Assembly (NCBI GenBank): GCA_018262475.1
Contig: JAGSYW010000006.1
Span: 1 to 38,230 of the forward strand
Source: Burkholderiaceae bacterium
GTDB lineage: Bacteria > Pseudomonadota > Gammaproteobacteria > Burkholderiales > Burkholderiaceae_D
Length of the DNA stretch: 38,230 nt
Direction: 5' to 3'
The position numbers and the translations under genes are program-made. Of the stretch, positions 17,522 to 26,685 are shown piece after piece. Each line of letters opens with the position of its first letter. Positions within the stretch are counted from its first letter, which is position 1. The notes beneath the pieces were generated by a model. That model saw only the letters and a program-made list of their open reading frames with translations. It was not told the DNA's origin and did no database searches.

Positions 17522-19977
17522 GTCGCGTCCCCGGACAGTTGCAGGCTGGATAGTGCGGCTTTGGCGCGGGCATAGTCGAAATTGTCGATGTGGCGCTCCA
17601 TATCCTCGATTTGCTTTTGTAATGGCAGGCCGGCTAGCGCCTGTTTCAGTTCAAGCAGCAGTTCGTTTGGCACGAATTCATTATTCGCCAGCAGGGTATC
17701 AAGTTGCGCCGCCAGTGCCGCCGCTTTTTCCGAAGTGTCGACGACAGGGGCGACCGTAATCGTCGTTCCACTGTTGTCGGGGTCGATGGCTGCTGGCAGA
17801 CAGGGGATCGATTCGTCGATGGCTGTTGCTGGCTGTCCGTCCGGCGGCAGCGCGAAGCGCAGAATGAAATGGAAGGTGCTGCCCTGACCGGGCATACTAT
17901 CGACGACCAGTTTGCCGCCCATCATGCCGACCAGCTTGTCGCTGATGCTCAAGCCCAGGCCTGTGCCGGCAAACCGTCGCGTGATCGAACCATCCGCCTG
18001 GCTGAACGGTTCGAAGATCTGCTCGATCCGCTCCGGTGCGATGCCAATGCCGGTATCGCGGATGACGAAGCGCAGCGTGGCAGCCTCTGGTTCGGATGCC
18101 AGCATCGTGATGGTGATGCGCACTTCGCCATTTTCCGTGAATTTGAGTGCATTGCCTACCAGATTGTTCAGCACTTGTCCGAGACGAAGCGGGTCGCCAA
18201 TCATTTGTTGCGGTATTTCCGGACTCATCTCGATCGCGAATGCAAGGCCTTTATGCTCGGCATTGGTGGCGAACAGGACATTGACGTTATCGAGCACCGT
18301 CGCCAACGAAAATGGCACCGATTCCAGTTGCATTTGCCCGGCTTCGAATTTCGAATAATCGAGAATGCTGTTCAATAGCGTCAGCAGCGCGTGCGACGCG
18401 GCATTGATTTTCGTCAGGTGGTCGCGCAAACCGGGGGAAATGTCCTGTTGCAGCGCCAGCGTGGAAAGGCCGATGATGGCATTCATCGGCGTGCGCACTT
18501 CATGGCTCATGTTGGCCAGGAATTCCCCCTTGGCGCGGCTGGCCTGTTCGGCAGCCGCCTTGGCCTCCAGCAGCCCATGTTCTGTCTGTTTCTGTTCTGT
18601 GATGTCACGGATGACGGAGCGCTGGCCGATGAATTTGCCATTGTCATCGTACAGGTTGCGGGAGCAACGCTCCGCCCAGCGTATTTCGCCATCTTTGCGC
18701 ACGAAGCGGGCTTCAACCCGGCTGATGCCATCCGCGCCGCACAGCATGCCCGCCAGATCGCTCTGATGAATTTCGGCCACAACCACGTCATCAGGGTGGA
18801 TGAGCGGTAACGGATAATTGGGCATTGCCAGACATTCTTCGGCGGTATAGCCAGAGACATTGACGACCGAGGGGCTAATCCACAGCAGCTTACCGTCATT
18901 GTCGACCCAGCTCTCCCAGTTGAAGGTGTAGTCGGCAATCGTGCGGAATTTTTCTTCCTGCTCCGCCAGGGCAAGTAGTGATTCCAGTTGGCGTTTTTCG
19001 TTGCGCCAAATCGCCACTGCTGCCAAGGTAGAAAGAACCAGAAACAGCAATGTCAGTCCGCATTCCTTGATTGCCTGCTCACGCCAGCCGAGCATGACTT
19101 CATCCATGGACAGACCGACACCAACGATGTGGTGGTATTGCCCGATGCGGCGTACTGCGATCAATCGGTGCGATTGATCATGCGTGGAAACAATTTCCAT
19201 TTCAGCGCTGTCGCCATTGCCTTGCAGGAAGGCCAAGAGCTGTGGCGCTGGTTTGATGCTGCTGAGCGCGTTCTGATCGTTGATAGTGTCTGGCTGGCGC
19301 GCAATTAGCGTGAAATCACCATCTGTTCGGCGGATGAAAACCGTCCCACGTCGCCCTACCTCAAGTGACATGGCAATGCGATTGAATTCCTGCAGGTCAA
19401 TCGGAGCATAAATAATGCCGGCAAAGCGGCCGTCTGGCGCATTCAGCCGGCGTGCAACCACGATGATCCGACGGTTGCTGATAGCGCCGTCAACTGGTTC
19501 CGACACGATCATGTCTATGGCATTGTTGTCGCGCAATTGCCGGAAATAGGAGCGGTCGGCGATGTTGACGCTGGCGGCTTCGGTAATTCTGGTGCCATAC
19601 AGGATGTTCCCGTCGGCATCGGTGGCGCGCAAAGCGACTGCCTCGGGTAGATTGGTTTGCAGTTTGGCGAAGTAAGCGTCGATTTTCCCCGGTTGCATTT
19701 TGGGGCTTTGCAGCCGGTTTTCCAGCACGATTTCGGCAGCAAATAGCACGGCATTGATTTTCTCGAGCATGCCGCTGATGTTGCGTTCCAGCACCTGGGC
19801 CAGGTTCTTGGTTGTGACTAGCGCATCGTTCCTGCGCTGTTGCCTGCTGGTGATCTGCGATTCCGCTACTAGTACGCAGACGAGAATATTTAGCAGCAGC
19901 GTAGTTGCCACCAGCAGCCGCAAACGGCGCCTGGCTTGCTTGTTGAGTTCGGATACAGCAGGTGCTTTCATTGGCAT
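17518..19977 (-). CDS. Membrane sensor histidine kinase (periplasmic Cache-like sensor, PAS, HisKA, HATPase_c)
   Basis: N-terminal TM; FLANMSHEVRTPMNAIIGLS H-box; NALKFTENGEV and GTGLGLSI ATPase boxes. ATGA overlap with the downstream REC-GGDEF gene. Confidence 0.93.
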   Translation of the reverse strand: MPMKAPAVSELNKQARRRLRLLVATTLLLNILVCVLVAESQITSRQQRRNDALVTTKNLAQVLERNISGMLEKINAVLFAAEIVLENRLQSPKMQPGKIDAYFAKLQTNLPEAVALRATDADGNILYGTRITEAASVNIADRSYFRQLRDNNAIDMIVSEPVDGAISNRRIIVVARRLNAPDGRFAGIIYAPIDLQEFNRIAMSLEVGRRGTVFIRRTDGDFTLIARQPDTINDQNALSSIKPAPQLLAFLQGNGDSAEMEIVSTHDQSHRLIAVRRIGQYHHIVGVGLSMDEVMLGWREQAIKECGLTLLFLVLSTLAAVAIWRNEKRQLESLLALAEQEEKFRTIADYTFNWESWVDNDGKLLWISPSVVNVSGYTAEECLAMPNYPLPLIHPDDVVVAEIHQSDLAGMLCGADGISRVEARFVRKDGEIRWAERCSRNLYDDNGKFIGQRSVIRDITEQKQTEHGLLEAKAAAEQASRAKGEFLANMSHEVRTPMNAIIGLSTLALQQDISPGLRDHLTKINAASHALLTLLNSILDYSKFEAGQMQLESVPFSLATVLDNVNVLFATNAEHKGLAFAIEMSPEIPQQMIGDPLRLGQVLNNLVGNALKFTENGEVRITITMLASEPEAATLRFVIRDTGIGIAPERIEQIFEPFSQADGSITRRFAGTGLGLSISDKLVGMMGGKLVVDSMPGQGSTFHFILRFALPPDGQPATAIDESIPCLPAAIDPDNSGTTITVAPVVDTSEKAAALAAQLDTLLANNEFVPNELLLELKQALAGLPLQKQIEDMERHIDNFDYARAKAALSSLQLSGDAT

Positions 19978-20100
19978 TGTTGCATGTGATTCGTGCTGCT
20001 ATCGTAACGCATCAGCCGTCAGTGCGCTGTTGTCCGCCGAAAACATGGGGGTATGTGATAAAAATGCCACACTGGGCCATATATTTGCTTGTTGAATTTA

Positions 20101-20124
20101 AATACTGCGCCCAGTATATTTTTT
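20101..20124. repeat. Dispersed dyad AATAC-N7-AGTATATTTTTT, copy B
   Basis: aatactgcgcccagtatatttttt. Confidence 0.5.
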
Positions 20125-20187
20125 GGCTAATTGAATGAATTCGGCTTCCGGGTCAGTTATTGGAGCGCCGGACAGGCATCGTCACCG

Positions 20188-21972
20188 CTAAACAATTTGC
20201 GCCGACGTGACTTTCAGCACTTCTTCCGCTGTGGTCACGCCATCAATGATTTTCAGCGCGCCGGCAATCCGCAGCGGCTTCATGCCATCCTTGATTCCCT
20301 GCCGCCGTAGCGCGAACTGGTCGGTGTTCTCGCGGATCAGGCTGGCGAAAGCCTGCGTGATTGCTACCAGTTCGTAAATGCCGGTGCGGCCGCGGTAGCC
20401 GGTCTGCCGGCATTCGGGGCAGCCGACCGGTCGGTACACGGTTTTCGGTTTCGGGATGTCCCAGCCTTCGGTCAGGCTGTGCCACACGTCGTCCAGCAAT
20501 TCGCCGCCGACCTGCTTGCATTCGGGGCATAGCGTGCGTACCAGCCGCTGTGCCATGATGCCGGAGAGCGTCGCTTCCAGCAGGTAGAACGGGACGCCGA
20601 GTTCGAGCAGGCGCATCACCGACGAGGGCGCATCGTTGGTGTGCAGTGTCGACAGCACCAGATGGCCGGTCAGCGCCGCCTGAATTGCCATCTCGGCCGT
20701 GGTCAGATCGCGGATCTCGCCCACCATGATGATGTCAGGATCCTGGCGCATCAGCGCGCGCACGCCGTCGGCAAAATCCAGATCGATGCCGTGCTGCACC
20801 TGCATCTGGTTGAAGCTCGGTTCCACCATTTCGATCGGATCTTCGACTGTGCAGACATTGACTTCGGACGTGGCCAGCGCCTTGAGCGTGGTGTAAAGCG
20901 TGGTGGTCTTGCCGGAGCCGGTCGGGCCGGTGACCAGGATGATGCCGTGCGAGCGTTTGGTGAGCGCATCCCAGCGCGCGGCATCTTCGGTCGGGAAACC
21001 GAGTTCGGGCAGCGTCTTGACCACCACATCAGGATCGAAAATCCGCATCACCAGCTTTTCGCCGAACGCGGTTGGCAGGGTTGACAGGCGCAATTCGATT
21101 TCCTGCCCGCCGCCGGTGCGGGTCTTGATGCGGCCGTCCTGCGGCCGGCGCTTTTCGATCACGTCCATGCGGCCGAGCAGCTTGACGCGCGCGGTCATCG
21201 CAATCATCACCACCGCCGGCACCTGATATACCTGATGCAGCACGCCGTCGATGCGGAAGCGGATCACACCCACGTCACGCTTCGGTTCCAGATGGATGTC
21301 GGATGCGCGCTGCTCGAATGCGTATTGCCACAGCCAGTCAACGATGTTGATGATGTGCTGGTCGTTCGCATCCATCTGCCGGTTGCTCTTGCCCAGCTCG
21401 ACCAGTTGCTCGAAATTGTTGCGCAGCGCCGCGTCCTGGCCGGATTTCTTGTGCGCATCCTTGATCGATTTCGCCAGACTGAAAAATTGCGAAATGTATT
21501 GCGCGATTTCGAGCGGATTGGCCACCACCAGCCGGATTTCTCGCCTTGAAATGCGCGCGATTTCATCGACCCACTCGGTCGAGAACGGCTCGGCGGTGGC
21601 GATCACCAGCTCGGTCGGCGTGAGTTCGACCGGCAGGATGTTGAAGCGGGTGGCATAGGTGGCCGACATCACGTCGGCCACGCGGGTGAAGTCAATCTTG
21701 AGCGGGTCGATGCGGAAAAACGGCAGGCCGGCGCGTTTGGCCAGCCATTCGGTCAGCAGGTCGAGCGTCTGCTGCTTGTGCGGCGCCTGCGCCGACTTCA
21801 GCTTGCACTGCGCGACTGCGGTCAGCGGGTGCATCGGGCCGGTCGCGTTCCTGAAAATCGCCTGCGCCTGGTTGTATTGCACCTTGGCCTCATCCTTGTT
21901 CACGATGCCGTCGGCGATCAGCCAGGTGAAAATCTGCTGCAGATCCAGCGTCTTGTGCGTCGGGGTCTTCAT
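20188..21972 (-). CDS. GspE/PulE/PilB-family secretion/pilus assembly ATPase
   Basis: GPTGSGKTTTLYTTLKAL Walker A; GEIRDLTTAEMAIQAALTGHLVLSTLHTNDAPSSVMRL; tetracysteine CPEC...CPEC. Confidence 0.92.
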   Translation of the reverse strand: MKTPTHKTLDLQQIFTWLIADGIVNKDEAKVQYNQAQAIFRNATGPMHPLTAVAQCKLKSAQAPHKQQTLDLLTEWLAKRAGLPFFRIDPLKIDFTRVADVMSATYATRFNILPVELTPTELVIATAEPFSTEWVDEIARISRREIRLVVANPLEIAQYISQFFSLAKSIKDAHKKSGQDAALRNNFEQLVELGKSNRQMDANDQHIINIVDWLWQYAFEQRASDIHLEPKRDVGVIRFRIDGVLHQVYQVPAVVMIAMTARVKLLGRMDVIEKRRPQDGRIKTRTGGGQEIELRLSTLPTAFGEKLVMRIFDPDVVVKTLPELGFPTEDAARWDALTKRSHGIILVTGPTGSGKTTTLYTTLKALATSEVNVCTVEDPIEMVEPSFNQMQVQHGIDLDFADGVRALMRQDPDIIMVGEIRDLTTAEMAIQAALTGHLVLSTLHTNDAPSSVMRLLELGVPFYLLEATLSGIMAQRLVRTLCPECKQVGGELLDDVWHSLTEGWDIPKPKTVYRPVGCPECRQTGYRGRTGIYELVAITQAFASLIRENTDQFALRRQGIKDGMKPLRIAGALKIIDGVTTAEEVLKVTSAQIV

Positions 21973-22036
21973 CGTCGGCGAATCTCCGTGTGGCCGCCGG
22001 GCGGCGCTGAATTGAGGGGCGCGAAACGGGCTTCCA

Positions 22037-22822
22037 TCAGCCCTCTTTCGCCGCTTTCAGGCCGCTGACCCATTGGCGCGCCGGCAGGCCAGTGGCATCG
22101 GCCACCGTTAGCGCGCGCTCGTACAACAGCGGAAAATCAAATTTGGGCGCAGTCTTGAACGCCAGCGCGACCACGTTGCCGGCATCGACTTCAGGCAGGC
22201 ACAGCACGCGTTCGAAAAACGGCTTGATCGCTTTCAGGTTCTTGTCGTAGCTCGGATGGTCGCCGAACAGGTTCAGCGTCATGATGCCATGCGGCTTCAG
22301 GCAGGCGGCGCAGGCGGCGTAGAATTCGGGCGTATCCAGCACCGGGCCTTGCGCTGTGGCGTCATACAGGTCTGCCTGCAGCACATCAACCTTGCAGTGG
22401 TGTTCCTCATCCAGCACGAAATCCATCGCATCCATTTCAACCACATGCAACCGATCGTCGTTCGGCGGCAGCTTGAACATCGCCTGGCACACCGAAATCA
22501 CCATCGGGTTGAGTTCGATCGCAGTCACGTGTGCGTCGGTGAAGTGGCGGTAGCACGCCTTGGTCAGCGCGGCAGTGCCCAGCCCGAGCTGAACGATTTG
22601 CTCCGGCTGTTCGATGAACAGCATCCATGCCATCATCTGCTGCACGTATTCCAGCTCGATCCAGTCAGGCCTGCGGATGCGCATCGCGCCCTGAATCCAG
22701 TGCGTGCCGAAGTGCAAATAGCGCACGCCGCCAGATTCTGACAGGTTGACCGGCGCGTATTTAGGCTTGCGCCGTCCCGGGCGCAGCAGTTGCATTTCAC
22801 TGGGTGTGGGTTTGTTCGACAT
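22037..22822 (-). CDS. Spermidine synthase-like methyltransferase-fold protein
   Basis: IVQLGLGTAALTKACYRHFTDAHVTAIELNPMVI...VDVLQADLYDATAQGP; SpeE-like Rossmann fold. Start set at the ATG giving MSNKP. Confidence 0.8.
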   Translation of the reverse strand: MSNKPTPSEMQLLRPGRRKPKYAPVNLSESGGVRYLHFGTHWIQGAMRIRRPDWIELEYVQQMMAWMLFIEQPEQIVQLGLGTAALTKACYRHFTDAHVTAIELNPMVISVCQAMFKLPPNDDRLHVVEMDAMDFVLDEEHHCKVDVLQADLYDATAQGPVLDTPEFYAACAACLKPHGIMTLNLFGDHPSYDKNLKAIKPFFERVLCLPEVDAGNVVALAFKTAPKFDFPLLYERALTVADATGLPARQWVSGLKAAKEG

Positions 22823-22885
22823 GGTGATCAATTATGCTGCCTGCACTGCTTTTCGCGCAACTGTTGAGCAGTATAATCCGGTGGC

Positions 22886-24436
22886 ATGAACCTGCTGAAA
22901 ACCCTCGCCACCATTTCGGGCATGACGATGCTGTCGCGCATCACTGGCCTGATCCGCGAGTTATTGATTGCGCGCGCCTTTGGCGCGTCCGCGCTGACTG
23001 ACGCGTTTTTTGTCGCCTTTCGCATTCCGAACCTGCTGCGGCGGCTGTTTGCCGAGGGTGCGTTTTCGCAAGCGTTCGTGCCGATTCTGGCGGAATACAA
23101 GAACCGGCAGGGCGATGATGCGACCAAGGGGCTGGTCAATCAGGTTGCGTCGGCGTTGGTGTGGACTCTGCTGGTTACCTGCGTCATCGGCATTGTCGCT
23201 GCGCCGGCGGTGGTGTACGTGATCGCGGCCGGGCTGAAGTCGAATCCGGCGGCGTTCGAGGCCTCGGTGTGGATGACGCGCATCATGTTCCCGTACATCC
23301 TGTTCATGTCGCTGGTCGCGCTCGCTGGTGGCATCCTGAATACCTGGCGCGAATTCCGCATTCCTGCCTTCACGCCGGTGTTGCTGAACGTGTCATTCAT
23401 CGCCTCAGCACTGTTCGTCGCGCCGCGCATGGCGCAGCCGGTGTATGCGCTGGCGTTCGCGGTGCTGGTCGGCGGCGTGCTGCAACTGGCGATACAGGTG
23501 CCTGCACTGATGAAAATCGGCATGTTGCCGAGGATCGCATTCAATCCGATCGCGCCCTTCCGCAACGCCGGCGTACAGCGGGTGCTGAAGCAGATGGTGC
23601 CGGCGACCTTTGCCGTGTCGGTAGCGCAAATCAGCCTGATGATCAATACCAACATCGCGTCGCACCTGGACAAGGGCAGCGTGTCCTGGCTGTCGTATGC
23701 CGACCGGCTGATGGAATTCCCGTCGGCGCTCTTGGGTGTGGCGCTCGGCACGATCCTGTTGCCCAGCCTGTCGAAAGCGAATGCCGATGGCAATGCGCGC
23801 GAATATTCGGCGCTGCTCGACTGGGGCTTGCGGCTGACTTTCCTGTTAGCGCTGCCGGCGGCGGTGATGCTGCTGACGATTCCCATGCCGATGACGGCGG
23901 TGCTGTTTCATTATGGCAAATTCAGCGCGCATGACGCAGCGATGACCAGCAATGCGCTGGTTGCGTATGGCGTCGGGCTGATTGGCCTGATTCTGGTGCG
24001 CATTCTCGCGCCCGGTTTTTACGCCAAACAGGACATCAAGACGCCGGTGAAGATTGCGGTGCTGGTGCTGGTGGCCACGCAGTTGATGAACCTGCTGTTT
24101 GTGCCGCTGCTGGATCACGCCGGGCTGGCGCTGGCAATTGGGCTGGGGGCGTGCATCAATGCTGCCTTCCTGTTCTGGGGCTTGCGCCATCGCGGCATCT
24201 ACTCGCCGCAGCCGGGGTGGGGCATGTTCTTCATCAAGCTGGCGGGCGCACTGTTCTTGCTGGCCGGAGTGGCGCTATCGGTAGTCGGCCATTTCGACTG
24301 GATAGCATTGCAGGCACAGCCGCTGCATCGTGTTGGCGCACTGTGCGCGGTGATGGCCGCTTGCGGCATCACCTATTTCGGTGCATTGCTGGCGATGGGG
24401 TTCAGGCTCAGAGACTTTAGGCGCATGAGCGCTTAA
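22886..24436 (+). CDS. murJ: Lipid II flippase MurJ (MviN)
   Basis: MNLLKTLATISGMTMLSRITGLIRELLIARAFGASALTDAFFVAFRIPNLLRRLFAEGAFSQAFVPI, the MurJ hallmark. Confidence 0.96.
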   Translation: MNLLKTLATISGMTMLSRITGLIRELLIARAFGASALTDAFFVAFRIPNLLRRLFAEGAFSQAFVPILAEYKNRQGDDATKGLVNQVASALVWTLLVTCVIGIVAAPAVVYVIAAGLKSNPAAFEASVWMTRIMFPYILFMSLVALAGGILNTWREFRIPAFTPVLLNVSFIASALFVAPRMAQPVYALAFAVLVGGVLQLAIQVPALMKIGMLPRIAFNPIAPFRNAGVQRVLKQMVPATFAVSVAQISLMINTNIASHLDKGSVSWLSYADRLMEFPSALLGVALGTILLPSLSKANADGNAREYSALLDWGLRLTFLLALPAAVMLLTIPMPMTAVLFHYGKFSAHDAAMTSNALVAYGVGLIGLILVRILAPGFYAKQDIKTPVKIAVLVLVATQLMNLLFVPLLDHAGLALAIGLGACINAAFLFWGLRHRGIYSPQPGWGMFFIKLAGALFLLAGVALSVVGHFDWIALQAQPLHRVGALCAVMAACGITYFGALLAMGFRLRDFRRMSA

Positions 24437-24536
24437 GCTTTCAACAGCTCAGCCTGCTTTCGGCTTGCGGGCGTCACCGACATGTAACAATCTCTCGCTA
24501 CGTTCTCCGGGTTATTTTTAAACAAGGGGGGAGACC

Positions 24537-26144
24537 ATGTTGGGATTCATGAGAAAACACCGCCGTATCACGGCGGGATTTGTCGCAGCAAGCTTGGTCG
24601 GTTCGATGCTGGCAGGATGCGGCGGTAGCGATGCCGTTGTTTCATCGCAACCGGCGAAAAACGTCATCCTGATTGTTGGTGACGGTTTTCAGAACGAGCA
24701 CGAGCGCGCTTACAATAACTATATGACCGGCTCGTATGACAGCGGTCTGCGCCACCAGACCTATACTTACAAGGGCGCGGTAACGACCTGGGATGTGACC
24801 ACCTATAACCGTTACGCTAATACCGCAGGTGCTGCAACGATCACCAACGACAAGTTCGACCCGTTCTCGTCCACCTACACTGTGACCTTCGGCTACGATC
24901 CGGTCAAGGGCGGCTCGCTGCCGTACCCGCAATCGACGCTGGCGGCGGTGAATTCCGACGCAGCACTTAACTATTTTGGCAAGAAACTGCTGATGAGCAG
25001 TTCCGATACCTCGGCCAAACAGCCGGCTACCGACTCCGCCTCCGCAGCGACTGCGCTTTCTACCGGCTTCAAGACTGATGATGGCAATATCGCCTGGCGC
25101 ACGACTGACAAGAGCGACGGCAAGCTAAAGACCATCGCCGAAATGTTCCGTTCGCAAAAGAATGGCGCCATCGGCGTCGTGACCACGGTGCCGTTCAGTC
25201 ACGCAACGCCGGCCGGCTTCGTCAGCCACAACGTCAGCCGCAACAACTACAAAGTCATCGCGAAGGAAATCATTACTGAGGTCAAGCCTGATGTTGTGAT
25301 TGGCGGAGGTCATCCGGACTTCAACAGCGCCACCACCAAGCCGGACAATACCTATGTCGATGCGCCGGAATACACCACGCTGAAGAGCTCGTCCGACTAT
25401 GTGTTCGCCGAGCGCAAGGCAGGCGTTGACGGCGGCACCACGCTGCTGGCAAAAGCGACCGAGGCAGCCAATGCCGGCAAGAAACTGGTTGGCCTGTTCG
25501 GCGGTGTAGGTGGCAATTTCGAATATCACAACCCGTCCAATGATGGAACCGCTACGGTCACTCGCGGTTCCGTCGAGAACCCGACGCTGCCGGATGCTGC
25601 TACTGCTGCGCTGAAGGTGCTGAGCAAAAACAAGAATGGTTTCTTCTTGATGATCGAACAGGGCGATATCGACTGGGCCAACCATGCGAATGATTTCAAG
25701 GGCATGATTGGCGGGATGTGGGATCTGGATCAGACGATCAAGGCGGTTGAAGCTTTTGTTGACCAGCCAGGAGATGATATTGACTGGAACAACACCATTG
25801 TGATCGTAACGTCTGACCACGGCAACAGCTTCATGCGCATCGACATGTCGAAGAGACTGGGCAAGGGCAAGTTGCCTGAGCAGCAGCCGAAGCCAGCCGG
25901 CAGTACCTACGGCAGTAACAATTATTACCCGAACCGTGAAATCAGCTATGGTGTGGATGGCAATGGTGTGGACAGCCACTTCAGTGAGCCTGTGACCATC
26001 TATGCAAAAGGGCCGTCGGCTGCGTTGTCGCTGCTGCAATCGTGGGAAGGTAAATGGTATCCGGGCACGAAGTTGATCGACAACACGCATATATTCAAGT
26101 CGATGATGAGCGCGCTGAGTCTGAAGGATGAGAACAGACAGTAA
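24537..26144 (+). CDS. Alkaline phosphatase family lipoprotein
   Basis: Lipobox GSMLAGCGG; NVILIVGDG; PATDSASAATALSTGFKT nucleophile region; VIVTSDHGNSF. Confidence 0.9.
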   Translation: MLGFMRKHRRITAGFVAASLVGSMLAGCGGSDAVVSSQPAKNVILIVGDGFQNEHERAYNNYMTGSYDSGLRHQTYTYKGAVTTWDVTTYNRYANTAGAATITNDKFDPFSSTYTVTFGYDPVKGGSLPYPQSTLAAVNSDAALNYFGKKLLMSSSDTSAKQPATDSASAATALSTGFKTDDGNIAWRTTDKSDGKLKTIAEMFRSQKNGAIGVVTTVPFSHATPAGFVSHNVSRNNYKVIAKEIITEVKPDVVIGGGHPDFNSATTKPDNTYVDAPEYTTLKSSSDYVFAERKAGVDGGTTLLAKATEAANAGKKLVGLFGGVGGNFEYHNPSNDGTATVTRGSVENPTLPDAATAALKVLSKNKNGFFLMIEQGDIDWANHANDFKGMIGGMWDLDQTIKAVEAFVDQPGDDIDWNNTIVIVTSDHGNSFMRIDMSKRLGKGKLPEQQPKPAGSTYGSNNYYPNREISYGVDGNGVDSHFSEPVTIYAKGPSAALSLLQSWEGKWYPGTKLIDNTHIFKSMMSALSLKDENRQ

Positions 26145-26168
26145 ACAGTCGTTTTGCCCTGTCAATCG

Positions 26169-26196
26169 AGGCCGGCGCCAGCGCGTCGGCCTTTTT
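26169..26196 (+). terminator. Rho-independent terminator after the alkaline phosphatase gene
   Basis: aggccggcgc-cagc-gcgtcggcct followed by a T tract; 10-bp stem with one G-T pair. Confidence 0.85.
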
Positions 26197-26246
26197 GTTT
26201 TTGTAGCGCCCTTATGTCTTTGTTGCAATTTATCTAAAATGATGAA

Positions 26247-26280
26247 GGAGGTATGCTTGGTGCATGCCAAGAATACCCCC
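26247..26280 (+). promoter_or_regulatory. Hairpin enclosing the SD and start codon of the ORF at 26264
   Basis: ggaggtatgcttgg-tgcatg-ccaagaataccccc; 12 of 14 pairs, ATG in the loop. Confidence 0.55.
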
Positions 26281-26656
26281 TTCACTTAAATGGATGATCG
26301 ATAAAAGAGGCCGAATTGACGGCGACATTCAGAGAATCGAAGGCTATCTAAAAAAACATCAGCGTGAATTTGAAAAATTTCAAAAGCTAACCAACGAGCT
26401 TTCTGAACTAAGGGGAACATTAGCCTCAATTGATAAGGCCTTGTCATTGCATGAGATTCAGATTTCCCCTGAAAACATACCAACGATTCGTGGACGCAAG
26501 AATAAAAATGACTTGCCATATGGCGAGCTAACAAGGTTAATTTACACAATATTGAGTCTGTCTTATGGGCAGCCAATTTCATCGAAGGAGATTGTTGATT
26601 TTGTCTTTAAGCGAAGAATGAAGCTCAATTTATCTGATGCCGTCAGACCTTATTAG
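26264..26656 (+). CDS. Hypothetical protein, AT-rich, predicted coiled coil, possibly C-terminally truncated
   Basis: MPRIPPSLKWMIDKRGRIDGDIQRIEGYLKKHQREFEKF...; GAAGGAGG SD; ends abruptly after ISSKEIVDFVFKRRMKLNLSDAVRPY. Confidence 0.6.
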   Translation: MPRIPPSLKWMIDKRGRIDGDIQRIEGYLKKHQREFEKFQKLTNELSELRGTLASIDKALSLHEIQISPENIPTIRGRKNKNDLPYGELTRLIYTILSLSYGQPISSKEIVDFVFKRRMKLNLSDAVRPY

Positions 26657-26685
26657 TCTGAGATATAAATATTTAGTCTAATTTA

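Noticed and set aside
25125-26285. 386-aa minus-strand ORF antisense to the alkaline phosphatase gene
   Set aside because: Shadow ORF; the plus-strand protein has a lipobox and catalytic motifs.
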